Part shown: in pieces, positions 12,243-23,531 of the stretch
Layout of the letters: each line of letters begins with the position of its first letter
How positions within the stretch are numbered: the stretch's first letter is position 1
NCBI GenBank assembly: GCA_019454045.1
Contig: SKCR01023429.1
Span: 1-64,000 of the forward strand
Reading direction: 5' to 3'
DNA from: Zanthoxylum bungeanum
Taxonomy: Eukaryota > Streptophyta > Magnoliopsida > Sapindales > Rutaceae
Length of the DNA stretch: 64,000 nucleotides
The notes under the pieces: generated by a model
What the model was told of the DNA's origin: nothing
Seen by the model: the letters and a program-made list of their open reading frames with translations, nothing else
Databases searched by the model: none
Translations under genes and position numbers: made by a program

Positions 12243-14693
12243 TGGTGTTCTATAAATCTTGTCTGAAAACTGATTATAAAAACTGGGTTTGAAAGTTTAC
12301 ATGGAAAATGTATCTTAAATTTGTACTCTCATTCTCAAAACTGTATTCTCTTGTAAAAATCATTTATTTATAAAAGTTATTTTCATAAAAACTCTCTTTT
12401 CTGGAAATCTGATATGGGAAATTGTTTTCTGGAAATCTGATATATGTAAACTAATATGTCTCTGAAAAACTTGACGTATGAGGGCGTTACGTATCGTCGT
12501 TCCCCAAAGCATGCCATTACTATCCCTGAAACTAGTAGTATTGGGGCGTTACGTATCGCTGTCCCTCAAGCCACTTAACTAGAACTGGGGGTACAAATCT
12601 ATGCTATCCTTCAAGCCCTGAAACTATGATCTAGGGGCATCTGTCATCCCTAGTCCTGAACTAGGATCTGGGGGCGTTACATATCGTCGTCCCCCCAGTC
12701 CTCTACATGTGCACATGTGCTGTCCGTCAATTCCATATCTGAATAAAGTTACATACTGAGGTGGGTTTTTCCCTCATGCCTCGAAAATATAAAAATCATA
12801 TATCAAAATTAAAAACTTTCTAAAACCTTTCATTTCTAAAATTCACTGTAAAGAAAACTGGCTATCTTCTTAGAAACTGAAAAGTAAATCTCATTTTTGA
12901 AATAAATTAATAATTAAGTATGAAAACATAAATAAAGTTTCCAAGAGATGCTCATCATTATAACACTTTGCTTAATGCTATTCATTTATCATCACTTATG
13001 CAATATAACCATTTCTTATGCAACTTAATCATTTGAATACATATACAACCATCAAACACACACATCTATATAAATCATAACCTGCACATCTCCTTACCAA
13101 ATATACATATCCATACACCATAAGTACTCACATACATACTTTCTTATGCTCAAGTCTGGTGCTCAACATCTCATTTACATATATTTATATACACAAATAC
13201 TCTATGCTCACTTAAACATGCATCAAAATACTTGTATACAATATAAATACATATTATATACATGCTTACTTATTTCTCCATGCATACTTACATACTTTTT
13301 GTACTTCAATACACACAGCCTCTTACTTATACATACATACTCTGTTTCTTAGGCTTACACATATGATGTGTACTAACATACATACTTGTTTCTGCCTATT
13401 TAAGTACCATTCACTTATACATGCTTATACTTATCTATGTATACACTCGTGTTCTTGTTTTTGTATTCTCCTATATGCATTTGTACATATATACTTACTT
13501 CCATAACTTATCATTCTTTAAACTTTAATCTCATTCCCTAGGGTGTAGTTTCTACAACCCCCCCCAATCTCAGGTATCCTTATATTATACTCATATGCAT
13601 TTGCTCACATATCATGTATACATATACTTCATCATTCTTATATTTTCAATCCCAGGCTTGCTAGTATCTTACTTGCATATATACATTTATATACATTTTG
13701 TTTTATTGTTATACATAAACTTATAAAATTTCTTTATTATCTAAATTGAAACAGATCACATATCACAAGTATTCATCGCATGGATTACTTACCTGGCTTG
13801 ACAGACACCCATAATCTTGGTCCGATCAAGATTTTGAGGCTATATACGGACTCCAAACGATCCCACGAATGTGGTGGAATCAACGGAATTCCGATTAGAT
13901 CTACTATTCACATCAAGATTACTATTCATATGCGGCTTCCCTCCTCGTTTTGCATGATTTCGGGCATGAATCGGAGAAACCATTACCATCATCTCGTAGT
14001 ACTTGTCAAGGGATTCGATTTGGTGGGTGGCTCGAGTCGTGAATCGAACCGACGAGCCGGAACCATAAAACCCATTTCACGCAGATTTCTCATTCTCTTT
14101 CTCACCGCTCCAGTCATCCAATGAGGAATCGCCAGCCACCACGTGGCCGGCGTGGTGGAGACGAAGCCGTTAATGCCGGCACGTACCGCCGAGGGTGGCC
14201 GGCTGGCAGTGTGCCGGCCACTCCCTTACTTTCTCTCTCTTCTCCCTCTCTCTCGTATCTCCTCTGTTTTCTTTTTTTTTTTAAATGAAAATCAGTAATA
14301 AAGTGTCACTCTTCCAAAATTACTAAATTGCCCACACTTAGAAAGGTAATTTCAGAAATTAGCTATTTTGAAGCTTTTCTGATATGATTTTCCGAAAGTG
14401 TTCAACACGAAAGTTGTTCGTCTCGGAAGAATGAGTCTGATGGTTCAAGAATAAACCCAATTGGAGTTCATTTACTATTTTCGTTACCGAAACGGAAAAC
14501 TTTACGCGCATAACAAAAATTGCGTAACCGATTTTTGAGACGACGCGTCTTCTAATGCGACAAATCTTCACTTTATATTATTCTGATCCATATATCATCG
14601 CTTGAGCTCTTATTCCTTATTATCATCCTATTCCAAGACTATAACTTTAGTCAGGAACCTTCCAGAAATGTCCTGAAAATCTGGGATGTTACA
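12243..14693 (-). mobile_element. Tekay-like 3' LTR, right part
   Basis: Continuation of the LTR broken by F1, collinear with 16370-18325 up to ~14142. The last ~550 bp (14142-14693) has no partner because the other LTR is truncated. The right end GGGATGTTACA is the exact inverse of TGTAACATCCC, the LTR end at 15251. On the minus strand it is preceded by a Tekay-style purine-rich tract (AAAGATGGGTGAA). Contents include three GGGGCGTTACGTATC...CCCC modules near 12480, 12543 and 12670, a TACATAC-rich low-complexity zone (13040-13500), and the AAAGTTGTTCGTCTCG block at ~14410. No gene is present. Confidence 0.72.
12475..12720. repeat. GTTACGTATC palindromic LTR modules
   Basis: Three degenerate modules of the form GGGGCGTTACGTATC...GTCCCC, each ~25 bp and spaced 60-130 bp, with G-run and C-run ends that can pair and a TACGTA centre. 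Four more lie at 16597-16875 and three at 47537-47757 in other Tekay-like LTRs. The intervening sequence (CTGAAACTAG, CCTGAACTAGGATCT) is also repeated. Confidence 0.7.
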
Positions 14694-15250
14694 TTCACCC
14701 ATCTTTATAAAATTTCACCCTCGAAATTTCTCCGTCCTTATATCTGCTAATTCGAATCTAATCATTAGTGGAAATCTATCTTGATCTGCAATTCACTAGC
14801 ATAACTAATTTATTCTCATTGGGAACTAACTTCTATATCTAAGCTATGATATTCGACTGCTTATCTGTAGTTGGAAGTAACTGTGCTGTCTTGATTCTCG
14901 ACTTGAGTCTCAAACCTTAAGGGGAATTACACTGTTTCTATCTAACCACTGAGTATTCTCTGGTCTAAAAGGCTACAAAGATGATATCTAAAACTAACCA
15001 CCACCTATACGAAGATAGCTAACCTATGCACACTAAATTGAGTCACCTTTGGACTCATATTCAAGCAAGCAAAGCACTGAACAATAAGATCATGTCATAT
15101 CAAAATATCATAGAAAGTACATACAAAGACCTACATGGTCTTTACAAAATTGAAGGCAATCTCTGACAACTTGATCCCCACAGTTGCAGTCACTGACTTC
15201 TAGACCATGCTACTGACTCTGACTCTTAAACCATGCTCAGATACTAACTT
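14694..15250 (-). mobile_element. Internal region of Tekay-like element (deleted, no pol)
   Basis: Only ~557 bp lies between the two LTRs. On the minus strand the right end holds a primer-site-like GTTAGTATCTGAGC (15235-15248), a degraded version of TGGTATCAGAGC. The left end (14694-14745) holds GAGGGTGAAATTTTATAAAGATGGGTGAA-type sequence, the tract expected just before a 3' LTR. There is no gag or pol, so the element is a large-LTR internal-deletion derivative that would need help from an autonomous relative. Tekay lineage is inferred from LTR ends and tract style only. Confidence 0.6.
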
Positions 15251-18200
15251 TGTAACATCCCGTCTAATCCTTCCTCCACAAGCCTCGGATTCTAACAAAA
15301 ATTTCGGCATGATGTATGCAGAACATCATGCAACCAGGCTTATAGCCAGTACCCTGAGACAACCTGTTTATGCAAACTCAAAATATATGCAACCATCATC
15401 TTGGCCTCAGGCCAGAACTCAATAAATGAAATGCAAATCACTTGGCCTCTGGCTAGAACTCAAAATAATACTATATTATTACATAATCCTTTACATATGC
15501 AATGCAAGTGCAAATACAAATGCAAGGGGTCGTGAGGACCCATAACTTGACCCAGGTTTCAATGACTCTCTTTTCTACAATTGGGGTGATCCACTGTCTT
15601 CAAAGTCTTCGTTGATGTCCTGCTGGCTCAGTATGACTGTTTCTGACCTGTAAAAGTAACAAAGTGTGGTGGTGTGAGTCATAAGACTCAGTAAGTAACC
15701 ATGCATGCATTCAAAAAAATAAAATCTTCTAATATTAATTAAAATCTTAACTTATATCATTGCTTTGTCGTTGTTTACTTATGTTAGTTCTGAAATTTTA
15801 TAACTTCCTTAACTCACCATGTATTTATTCTTACCACTGTCTGATCCATCATCTTATATTTAAGTTCTAAAAACAACACTTAATAAGTCTTATTTTAATC
15901 GTTTATCCGACATGTATAATTCAGAATTAATCATTATATTCTATAACATAACACTAACCATTCCTTCACACTCCACATATTCATCATATAATCATTTATA
16001 AACTAATCATAACACAAAAACACATTCAAACTTTTTACATTCCTTTACATGTTACCTATGAACATCACACACCTCATACTTATGCATTCCATCATACATA
16101 ATACATATATAGCATAATCAAAATTCATTATGTAACATAATTCTCTTATTCATTTGCATATGCTATAAATAATATGTTCTCATGCAACAACTTGAACACG
16201 TATCTCAAACTATAAAACTCTTTCTATCTATGCTTGTCATAATCTAAATATAAAACTAGAACTAAAAACCGAAATCGGGAAGTCATTTCTGAAAACTAAA
16301 TTCCAAACTGAAATTGGAAAACACTTCTAAAAACCAAATTTATGTAAACTAACTTGAAAGTGGTGTTCTATAAATCTTGTCTAAAAACTGATTATAAAAC
16401 TGGGTTTGAAAGTTTACATGGAAAATGTATATGAAATCTGTAATCTCATTCTCAAAACTATATTCTCTTGTAAAAATAATTTCTTTCTAAAAGTTTTGTT
16501 CATAAAAACTCTCTTTTATGAAAATCTGATCTGCAAAACTGTTTTCTAGAAATCTGATATTTGTAAACTAATATGTCTCTGAAAAACTTGATGTATGGGG
16601 GCGTTACGTATCACCGTCGCCCATATGCCTAACTGGAGCCAGAAGTGCAAATCTATGACTTTAGGGCGATACGTATCACTGTCCCCCAAAGCATGCCACT
16701 ACTGTCCCTGAAACTAGTGGTCTTGGAGAATTACGTATCACCGTCCCCCAAGCCACTAAACTAGAATTGGGGGTGCGGATCTATGTTATCCTCCAAGCCC
16801 TGAAACTAGGACCTAGGGGCATCTGTCATCCCTAGTCCTGAACTAGGATCTGGGGAGTTACGTATCACCATCGCCCCAGTCCTCTACATGTGCACATGTG
16901 CTGTCCGTTAATTCCATATCTGAATAAAGTAACATAATGAGGCAGGTTTTTCCCCATGCCTCGAAAATATAAAAATCATGTATCGAAATTACAAACTTTC
17001 TAAAACCTTTCATTTCTAAAATTCACTGTAAAGAAAACTGGCTATCTTCTTAGAAACAGAAAAGTAAATCTTATTTTTGAAATAAATCAATAATTAAGTA
17101 TGAAAACATAAATAAAGTTTCCTAGACATGCTCATCATTATAATAATTTGCTTAATGCATATATTCATTTATCATCACTTATGCAATATAGCCACTTCTT
17201 ATGCAACTTAATCCTTTGAATACATATACAACCATCAAATGCACACACCTATATACATCATAACTTGCACGTCTCCTTACCAAATATACATATCCATACA
17301 CCACAAGTACTCACATACATACTTTCTCATGCTCAAGTCGGGTGCTCAACATCTCATTTACATATATTCATATACACATATACTATACGCTCACTTAAAC
17401 ATGCATCAAAATACTTGTATACAATATATAGAAATACTATATATATGCTTACTTATTTCTCCATGAATACTTACATACTTTTTGTACTTCAATACACATA
17501 ACCCCTTACTTATACATACATACTCTGTTTCACATGCTTACACATATGCATGCGTACTAACATACATACTTGTTTCTGCCTACTTACGTACTTATTCACT
17601 TATACATTCTTATACTTCTATATGCATTTGTACATATATACTTGTGTTCTTGTTTTTGTATTCTTCTACATGCATTTGTACATATATATTTACTTCCTTA
17701 AAACATATCATTCTTTAAACTTTAATCTCATTCCCTAGGGTGTAGTTTCTACAACCCCCCAATCTCAGGTATCCTTATATTATACTCATATGCATTTGCT
17801 CACATATCATGTATACATATACTTCATCATTCTTATATTTTCAATCCCATGCTTGCTAGTATCTTACTTGCATATATACATATATATACATTTTATTTTA
17901 TTGTTATACATATACTTATAAAATTTCTTTATTATCTATATTCAAACAAAACAAATATCACAAGTATTCATCGCATGGATTACTTACCTGGCTTGACGGA
18001 CACTCATAATCCTAGTCCGATCAAGATTTCGAGGCCATATACGGACTCCAAATGATCCCACGAACGCACTGGAATTCCGATCAAAGCTACTATTCACATC
18101 GAGGTTACTATTTGTACGTGGATTCCCTCCTCATTTTGTGTGATTTCGGGCACGAATCGGAGAAACTGTCACCACCATCTCGTAGTATTCATCAAGGGCA

Positions 18201-18325
18201 TCGATTTGGCGGGTGGCTCGGGTCGTGAATAGAACCAAAGAGCCGGAACCATGAAACCCATCTCACGCGGCTTTCTCCTTCTCTTTCTCGCTGCTCCGGC
18301 AGTCCAATGAGAAATCGCCGGCCAC
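15251..18325 (-). mobile_element. Tekay-like 5' LTR, truncated at right
   Basis: Begins (plus strand) TGTAACATCCCGTC and is collinear with 1079-2287 plus 12243-14142. It is the uninterrupted twin that shows where F1 inserted. The right end stops abruptly in GCCGGCCAC at 18325 and switches to sequence of the Athila/Tat-like element, so ~550 bp of LTR is missing. It contains four GTTACGTATC modules (16597-16875) and a TACATAC-rich zone (17220-17700). The short ORFs in it are composition artefacts. Confidence 0.72.
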
Positions 18326-18480
18326 TAGGGACACCTATGGGTTTAAAGGCTTGTTGAATACGCTAAATGCAACCGTGATCCCTACGAAAGTGGCTTAGCT
18401 TAATTTTATTTTAAAGATGTTTATGTTATTTTATTTTGTTGTTTTGCTCGAGGACTAGAAAAATGTTAGGTTTGGGGGTG
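18326..18480 (+). mobile_element. 3' internal fragment of Athila/Tat-like element before its LTR
   Basis: Nearly identical to 23932-24080, the last ~150 bp of the internal region: GGGACACCTA, ACGCTAAATGCAACC, and the tract AAAATGTTAGGTTTGGGG. Its presence upstream of the left LTR means the left LTR has an internal 3' end on its outer side. The array therefore reads internal-end, LTR, internal, LTR. It joins the truncated Tekay-like LTR at ~18325 with a few bases of microhomology. Confidence 0.75.
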
Positions 18481-18699
18481 TGATGAGTGGTAATTATATC
18501 ACTAATTCCCACTCATTTGGCCTAATATCTTATATAATTTCATGAGTTTTGTGAATATTTGATATATTTTATGTTATTTTATAGATAAATAAAGTTTCAG
18601 GACTCTCTGGAAGTAATTCAGGGCCAAAACAGTGAAAAACAGACAAAAAGGGCAAAATCATAATTTGGGTGTCGCGACGCGCAAGCCTTCTGCATCACG

Positions 18700-19226
18700 A
18701 CCGCTAACGTGCGCCAGACATTGCTAACGTGCGCCGAGTTCTACTAAAATACGCTGGGACACCTGTCAGAATCTGAGAAGTCTGCTAACATGCGCATTTG
18801 CTAACTTGCGCCTGCCACGTGTCAACATCTGAGTAGATCCACTAATGTGCGATGTGCCACGTGTAATAACCATATGGTGCCGACACTCCACGTGCCATGT
18901 GGCATCTTCCTATTCGACCGCATCAACCGCGTGACACATGTCAGCCACGTGACTGCCACGTCAGTTACATGCTAAGTCAACATCATACGTGGACGACACG
19001 TCATTACCAGCCAATCATCACCTGCCACGTGTCACCATCTCAGTGGACTGAAATTTGCCGCATGCCACGTGTCATAATTCTATTATGCCGACAGAAACCG
19101 CGTGCCATGTCTGCAGTTAACAGTCAAAGTCACGTGCCACGTCAGCATGTCAACAATTCAACAAGCATTTGACTTTTCAACGCGTCGCCTCGTCGCGATG
19201 TGGGCCTGTCTAGATGCCTATAAATT
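18700..19226 (+). promoter_or_regulatory. Dense G-box/ACGT cluster and TATA-like box in LTR
   Basis: By eye about ten ACGTG cores lie between 18707 and 19140, roughly seven as CACGTG, many in the context GCCACGTGTCA. A TATA-like CCTATAAATTGAGG follows at ~19216-19229. In plants CACGTG and ACGTG cores bind bZIP and bHLH factors and are used in ABA, stress and light responses. A U3 promoter with this array would be expected to respond to such factors. That is inference from motif content. The partner LTR (34380-34755) keeps many but not all of the motifs. Confidence 0.5.
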
Positions 19227-19493
19227 GAGGCCATTTGTACTTCATTTGTTGTGTGCTTTCCTTGGGTTTTTATATACTTTAAAGGAATTGCATCTATTTT
19301 ATAAATATTTGTAACATTTAAATTATGTTTTTTTATTTTTATTTTTAATTTTAATTTCATTATTTTACTTTTCTTTTCTTTTATGTTTAATAGTTAAATT
19401 TCTGCTGGGGAAGGGTGAAGCTTTTTAATTTTATAATTTAGATTAATCTCCCTTAATTATAATACATAAACTAGTTAAAACCTAACTTAATGA

Positions 19494-19790
19494 GGATACC
19501 GCCAGATTGGTCGGTTGGTAATTATTGAAATTGGTTTTAACCTGACAAAGCATGGATACCGCCATTTTAGTGTGTTGGTAATTAATCTCACTTTAAATTA
19601 TAATATGGAAATTGTAATTTAATAATATGGATTAAAAGTTGATACAGCCTTAATGGCTGGTTTTAATTATGTAACATAATGTGAGACCGCTTATAGGATG
19701 GTCTTTAGGTGACAGATGATTACCGCTTATATGGCTGGTTTATGGATAAATAATAACACTGCCTTTGTGACTGGTTGAACTTAATTGGGT
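19494..19790. repeat. Short tandem subrepeats inside the LTR
   Basis: Degenerate units contain GGATACCGCC and TTGGTCGGTTGGTAATTA (19494, 19553). They are followed by looser copies around TGGCTGGTT with ACCGCTTATA. The same block is at 35018-35370 in the partner LTR, with an additional ~50 bp near 35110. Confidence 0.6.
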
Positions 19791-20592
19791 AATACTGATA
19801 ATTTCCATATTATAATAAAGTGAGATTTCTAAATGTGGATCCCCTAACCCTCAGTATTTTATTTTTATTCTAGGGAAGTGATGAAACACAGTATTAACAA
19901 GCTTAATAATTGATTTAATTATATAATAGGTAATTCTTTAGTTTTTTTTTTTAGTCTTAAGCTTAATGTTTCTTGTTGCCTGCTCTCCAATAAGATTGAT
20001 ATGGTAAACTTAAAATGAACTTGATGAAAAGATTTTAGGTTTCAGCCTTAGATTCAATAGCTCACGATCTTCCTTGAGGATAGATAACCCTTTAATAGAT
20101 TTCCTTACAGGATAGACATATACTTGTCGGGCGTGGGTAGCCATAATTGGAACTTGAACTTAATGAATTCAAATAACTTGGTTAACATAGGAATATGATT
20201 AATTGAGTTACACTGGGTATTTGCATCTGACCATCGACAGTGGCTTTTGCATAACTTCATGTTTCAGGTTAGCAAATTAATTTATTACACATATATAAGA
20301 GAATCAATTCATCTTTAGAATGATATTGTGTGGAGTCACAACCCTAGGTATTTGGTGTATTTAGTTTATTTTCCTTAGTATTTTCTTTTGTATTTTATTT
20401 ATTCAGCAAATCCACATTCAACCAACGAATCAAGCAATCATTCTCTTCTCCCCTAATTAGATACCTGTAAATAAATAGAATCAGCAATTAATAACAATAG
20501 TAGGAATTAATTCCTCGTGGGATCGATGTTTTGATACTACTTGAATTATATGTGTGCTTGCGTTTTACGCGTCACAACACCAGTCAAATTTT

Positions 20593-20610
20593 TGGCACCG
20601 TTTCCAGGGA
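20593..20610 (+). other. Primer binding site (tRNA-Asp type, degraded)
   Basis: TGGCACCGTTTCCAGGGA resembles the plant gypsy primer site TGGCGCCGTTGCCGGGGA, complementary to the 3' end of tRNA-Asp, with several mismatches. It fixes the LTR end at ~20586. Confidence 0.75.
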
Positions 20611-20728
20611 CTTATTTTTCTTGAGTTATTAATTTTGAAGATATCTAATTTACTTGTATCTAATTTTCTTTATTTTTATCAGTAATTTTTATTTCTTTCT
20701 TTTGTTTTCAGGTTGTTGAAGAATGTAA
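20611..20728 (+). other. Short leader of Athila/Tat-like element
   Basis: AT-rich stretch between the primer site and the first coding remnant; nothing else recognised. Confidence 0.5.
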
Positions 20729-21395
20729 CATTATTGGGAGATTGAAAGATTACGAGCTTTACTAGAAGAAGATGCACCCCAAATCAGGGAGCAACAGTCC
20801 GGTTTTCTAATGCATGTTGTCCAGCCCAACAATTATCACTGGATGTCAAGCAATACTACATTTGCTCAACAGAACGCAATGGGGGAGATGTGAGATATGT
20901 GATGGTAACCACCCGAGCAATCAATGTATATACCTTTCAGGGTGGCAGAACTATCAGAATCATTCAAGGTACGAAGAACCATCACATTTTCCATCTTATC
21001 CACCATCCATCTACGATCTTCATCAAGAACCAGAACCATCAGAGGAAGATCAGTTGATTCACATGATCAAAGATTGGTTAGAGGAACGGAAAGCTCAATT
21101 TGATGCATAAATTCAGAGTCAAATGACGTCTATACAAAGGATGACAGATCAAGTTAGACAATTAACAGATTACCTAAATGATATATCTCACGGAGCAAAT
21201 TTAAATAATATTGAAGAAGCCTTCGAATATCCTGAGACTCATCATGACATCATAACTGAGGACGAGGCTGAGCAGTATCAAGAACCGGAGGTATCAGTTC
21301 AAGAGCCCGAACCAACAAAGTCTCAATTTGATTTTTATTATTCTTCTGACTCTGACGAGACCAAGAAGCAGAGCTATATGTACCAATTGTACTAG
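20729..21395 (+). pseudogene. Gag remnant with zinc knuckle, Athila/Tat-like element
   Basis: The remnant starts in one frame with YWEIERLRALLEEDAPQI. It shifts frame near 20880 and runs to 21395 in another, with a single in-frame TAA at 21108-21110. A CCHC-like knuckle C-E-I-C-x4-H-x4-C lies at ~20893-20935. It is followed by acidic and Pro-rich sequence and a coiled-coil-like MTSIQRMTDQVRQL. This is the arrangement at the C-terminal half of plant gypsy gag proteins. The globular retrotransposon-gag domain expected between the first fragment and the knuckle is largely absent, so the protein is internally deleted. It would bind element RNA if intact. Confidence 0.6.
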
Positions 21396-21967
21396 CAAGA
21401 GATGATGGAACTTTCCGTCCTCAAAATGAAGATCTTGGAGCTTACTTTGCACTGATGTTTGAAGAAGAGCTACCTGAGCCAATCATTTCTACCACAGGGG
21501 ATGAAGACCTAAAATTAGACACATCATTACATCCACAGGTTGACATTTATGGAGCATGTATGTCACAGATGATAGATGAAGAACTGAATGAAGAAATTTT
21601 AAAATACATATGTGAAGAAAAGATGGAGCAAGAAGCAGGACAAATGGAGGAGCAAATGACCAACCATATTGAAGAACTCGGACATTCAGGAGAAACATCA
21701 CTGTTTTGGGGAGTACATATCAAAGACATCACCTAGAAGCTTGACAGAATGAAACTTCCATTCAAATTCAAGCACCATACGAGACCTCCTGATTTTCTTT
21801 CTTTCTTTTTAGGAACCACTAGAGCGACAAAGTTTAAAAAGGTGGCACAAGCACTAAATGAGACAAAATTCTTTTTGCCACTTTACCGTTGGAAGAGACC
21901 TTTCAAAAGCAATGCTAACGGGATTGTCTTTAATCGGACATCCAAAACTACGCTGAAACCTCCTTGA
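21396..21967 (+). pseudogene. Downstream ORF remnant of gag/pol junction region
   Basis: A frame readable from ~21390 (ARDDGTFRPQNEDLGAYF) to 21736 (TAG), continuing in the same frame from 21737 to 21967. The first part is strongly acidic (EEELPEP, EELNEE, EEQMTNHIEEL). The second is basic (LPFKFKHHTRPPDF). No protease, RT or integrase motif is visible. Just after, at ~22010-22034, is GCGCTAGCAGGGAAGCAACCCA-like sequence, a landmark I associate with Athila/Tat elements. Function is unknown; it may be degenerate or captured sequence filling the space of a lost pol. Confidence 0.45.
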
Positions 21968-22633
21968 CAAATGGATTTCAGTCACGTCTGGCTGAAGATG
22001 TAAAATTTAGCGCTAGCAGGGAAGCAACCCATGCAATTTGTCGTAATTTATGTTTTCATATTTTATGTATACATATTGTAGAGTTTTTAATTTTATGTGT
22101 TATTTTAACAAGAAAAATATGGGTTATTTTAACGGAAAAATAATGATGGAATATTTTAAGGCATTGGTAGCCAGCGCAAGCGGGATTTTCACGGAATAAA
22201 TTTGACAAAATCGCGAGGATAAAAATCAATCCAGTAAAGACGACTGAGTAAGGAGTCAACTCTTGATACGCGTCCTAGTGAATTTATTCATCGAAAGACT
22301 TGATTTTGCCAAAAATAAAATAAATAAAAGGGAAGAATAACCGAAAAGACTCTGATTTAATTTGATTGTGGTGAATTTAGTTGAATTTGTTGTGGTTTGA
22401 GACTATTTTGACAGTGAACTGGAGATTTGAGGTTTGTGAATTTGGTAAAAATTTGACAGTGAAGATAAATTGTAGATTTGGTGAATTTTGATTTGTGGAC
22501 TGAGAAATTGATTGAATTTCATAGACTTGGGGGCGCAGTGTAAGGTGTTGAAAGGAGTTGATATTTGAAGTGGTAGATTTAGGTTGAAATTTGGGAAATT
22601 TTCAGTTTTTATGGGAGGTGCTGTCAAAAATTT
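21968..22633 (+). other. Non-coding internal spacer
   Basis: Contains the GGGAAGCAACCCA landmark near 22020. The rest is AT-rich with degenerate GTGAATTT/GAATTTGG stretches (22380-22620). No gene or RNA is recognised. Confidence 0.5.
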
Positions 22634-22876
22634 GTGAAAAATCTAAATATTAAAAAGATGTCACCCAAGCAAGCGAGGACCTCAGCGATTTCCGAACCCA
22701 ATTTCGATGCTACAAAATTTGTATCGGCAGCCGCTGAAAAGAGATATGAAAAGGGAATGGGCCACAAGGTTCCTATCATGGAAAGAGGTTTCGAAATGAA
22801 CCCCGAACAATTCCCAGAAATTGACAAGGTCATAGCAACCAACAACTATCTTCTAAACTCATCTTCTACTTTTTAA
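22634..22876 (+). CDS. Short ORF resembling N-terminus of plant transposon protein (Transposase_32-like)
   Basis: An uninterrupted 80-codon frame. It reads SPKQARTSAISEPNFDATKF at ~residues 10-29, then FVSAAAEKRY and IMERGFEM. The pattern of a basic Ser/Pro start, F-(V/I)-S-x2-A-x3-Y and E-R-G-F-E matches what I recall of the putative plant transposon protein domain (Transposase_32) found in many plant gypsy-like elements. That domain is normally a few hundred residues, so only the first part remains. The ORF stops with TAA soon after. Its biochemical role is unknown. The intact frame in an otherwise decayed element is unusual. Memory-based family assignment; a profile search would decide. 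Confidence 0.5.
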   Translation: MKNLNIKKMSPKQARTSAISEPNFDATKFVSAAAEKRYEKGMGHKVPIMERGFEMNPEQFPEIDKVIATNNYLLNSSSTF

Positions 22877-23377
22877 GACATTGAGGACAATGTCTCATTT
22901 AGGTTTGGGGGTGGGGAATAATTGTAGTATTTTTTTTTTTTTTTTAGTCCAAAATGTTCTAAAAAAAAAAAAAAAATTAAACTTTTTTACAAAAATCATA
23001 AAATATTTTGTGTTTTTATGTTTTTAATTTGATTAATCGGGTGAAATTGGTGTGTGATAGTTGTGTAAGGGGTTTCCACTCCTGAGACGTATCTCAACCT
23101 ATTTCGGAACAAGTTAATTTTTGTTTATTTCCTTTTGAATTCTTTAATTTGTGAATTCTCCATAAAACTGACTAAAATGAATCTTCATATGCTCAGTTGA
23201 CATGTATTATCAACATACATAGTAACATACGGACATGAGTTGTAATTGACGAGTTTGTAATATTCAGTGCTCTAGTTTAATTGGAGGGAGCATCTAAAAA
23301 GCGATGGGATAAAAAAAACAAAAAAAAAAACGTCCGAGATCCGAGTTATTAAGTCCGTAGGAGTGTTTTAACACCTA
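22877..23377 (+). other. Non-coding internal region with homopolymer tracts
   Basis: Follows the short ORF with TTGAGGACAATGTCTC and GGTTTGGGGGTGGGG, a landmark resembling the real polypurine region at 24066-24080. Poly-T and poly-A runs at 22930-22975 could form a hairpin. Further A-runs lie near 23310. No gene. Confidence 0.55.
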
Positions 23378-23531
23378 TTGCCCTTAAACCAACTTGTTTG
23401 GGAGTCACTAACCCAAAGCTCGCTACATGGATCAAAGATGTTAGAATATATATATATATATCTGAAGTCCGAGTAATTGCCCTAAAACCAACTGGTTTGG
23501 GAGTCACTGACCCAAAGCTCGCTACATGGAT
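23378..23531. repeat. Two-copy tandem repeat, 99-bp period
   Basis: Units 23378-23432 and 23477-23531 share CAAAGCTCGCTACATGGAT and GTTTGGGAGTCACT, with a TA-rich spacer that includes (TA)n at 23447-23460. Confidence 0.85.

Larger units (their letters stand above)
18481..20586 (+). repeat. Athila/Tat-like element, left LTR
   Basis: 2106 bp, starting TGATGAGTGG and ending ...CACCAGTCA, paired with 24081-24424 plus 34375-36177. The TGATGAG start preceded by a GTTTGGGGGTG tract, and the end followed by a TTTTTGGCACCG primer region, are typical of a widespread plant Ty3/gypsy group. Inside are GCGTCGCGACGC-type palindromes (~18671), a CACGTG cluster (18700-19140), a TATA-like TATAAATT at ~19219, and ~60-bp subrepeats containing GGATACCGCC and TTGGTAATTA from 19494. 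No gene. Confidence 0.85.

Noticed and set aside
13040..13520. TACATAC-rich zone as a centromeric or other satellite
   Set aside because: It occurs once per Tekay-like LTR at the same position and is degenerate, with no long array.
17239..17738. Overlapping Tyr/Ile/Thr-rich ORFs
   Set aside because: Translation of low-complexity TACATA/CATACA sequence inside a Tekay-like LTR, in several frames at once. Also seen at 13146-13352.
18897..19172. 91-codon ORF in the Athila/Tat-like LTR (MWHLPIRPHQ...)
   Set aside because: Its composition follows the repeated GCCACGTGTCA motifs; the partner LTR does not keep the frame. Treated as promoter-like sequence.
22930..22975. Poly-T/poly-A pair as a possible terminator or SINE tail
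   Set aside because: No A/B boxes, TSD or SINE body nearby; it is better seen as homopolymer expansion in the gypsy internal region.
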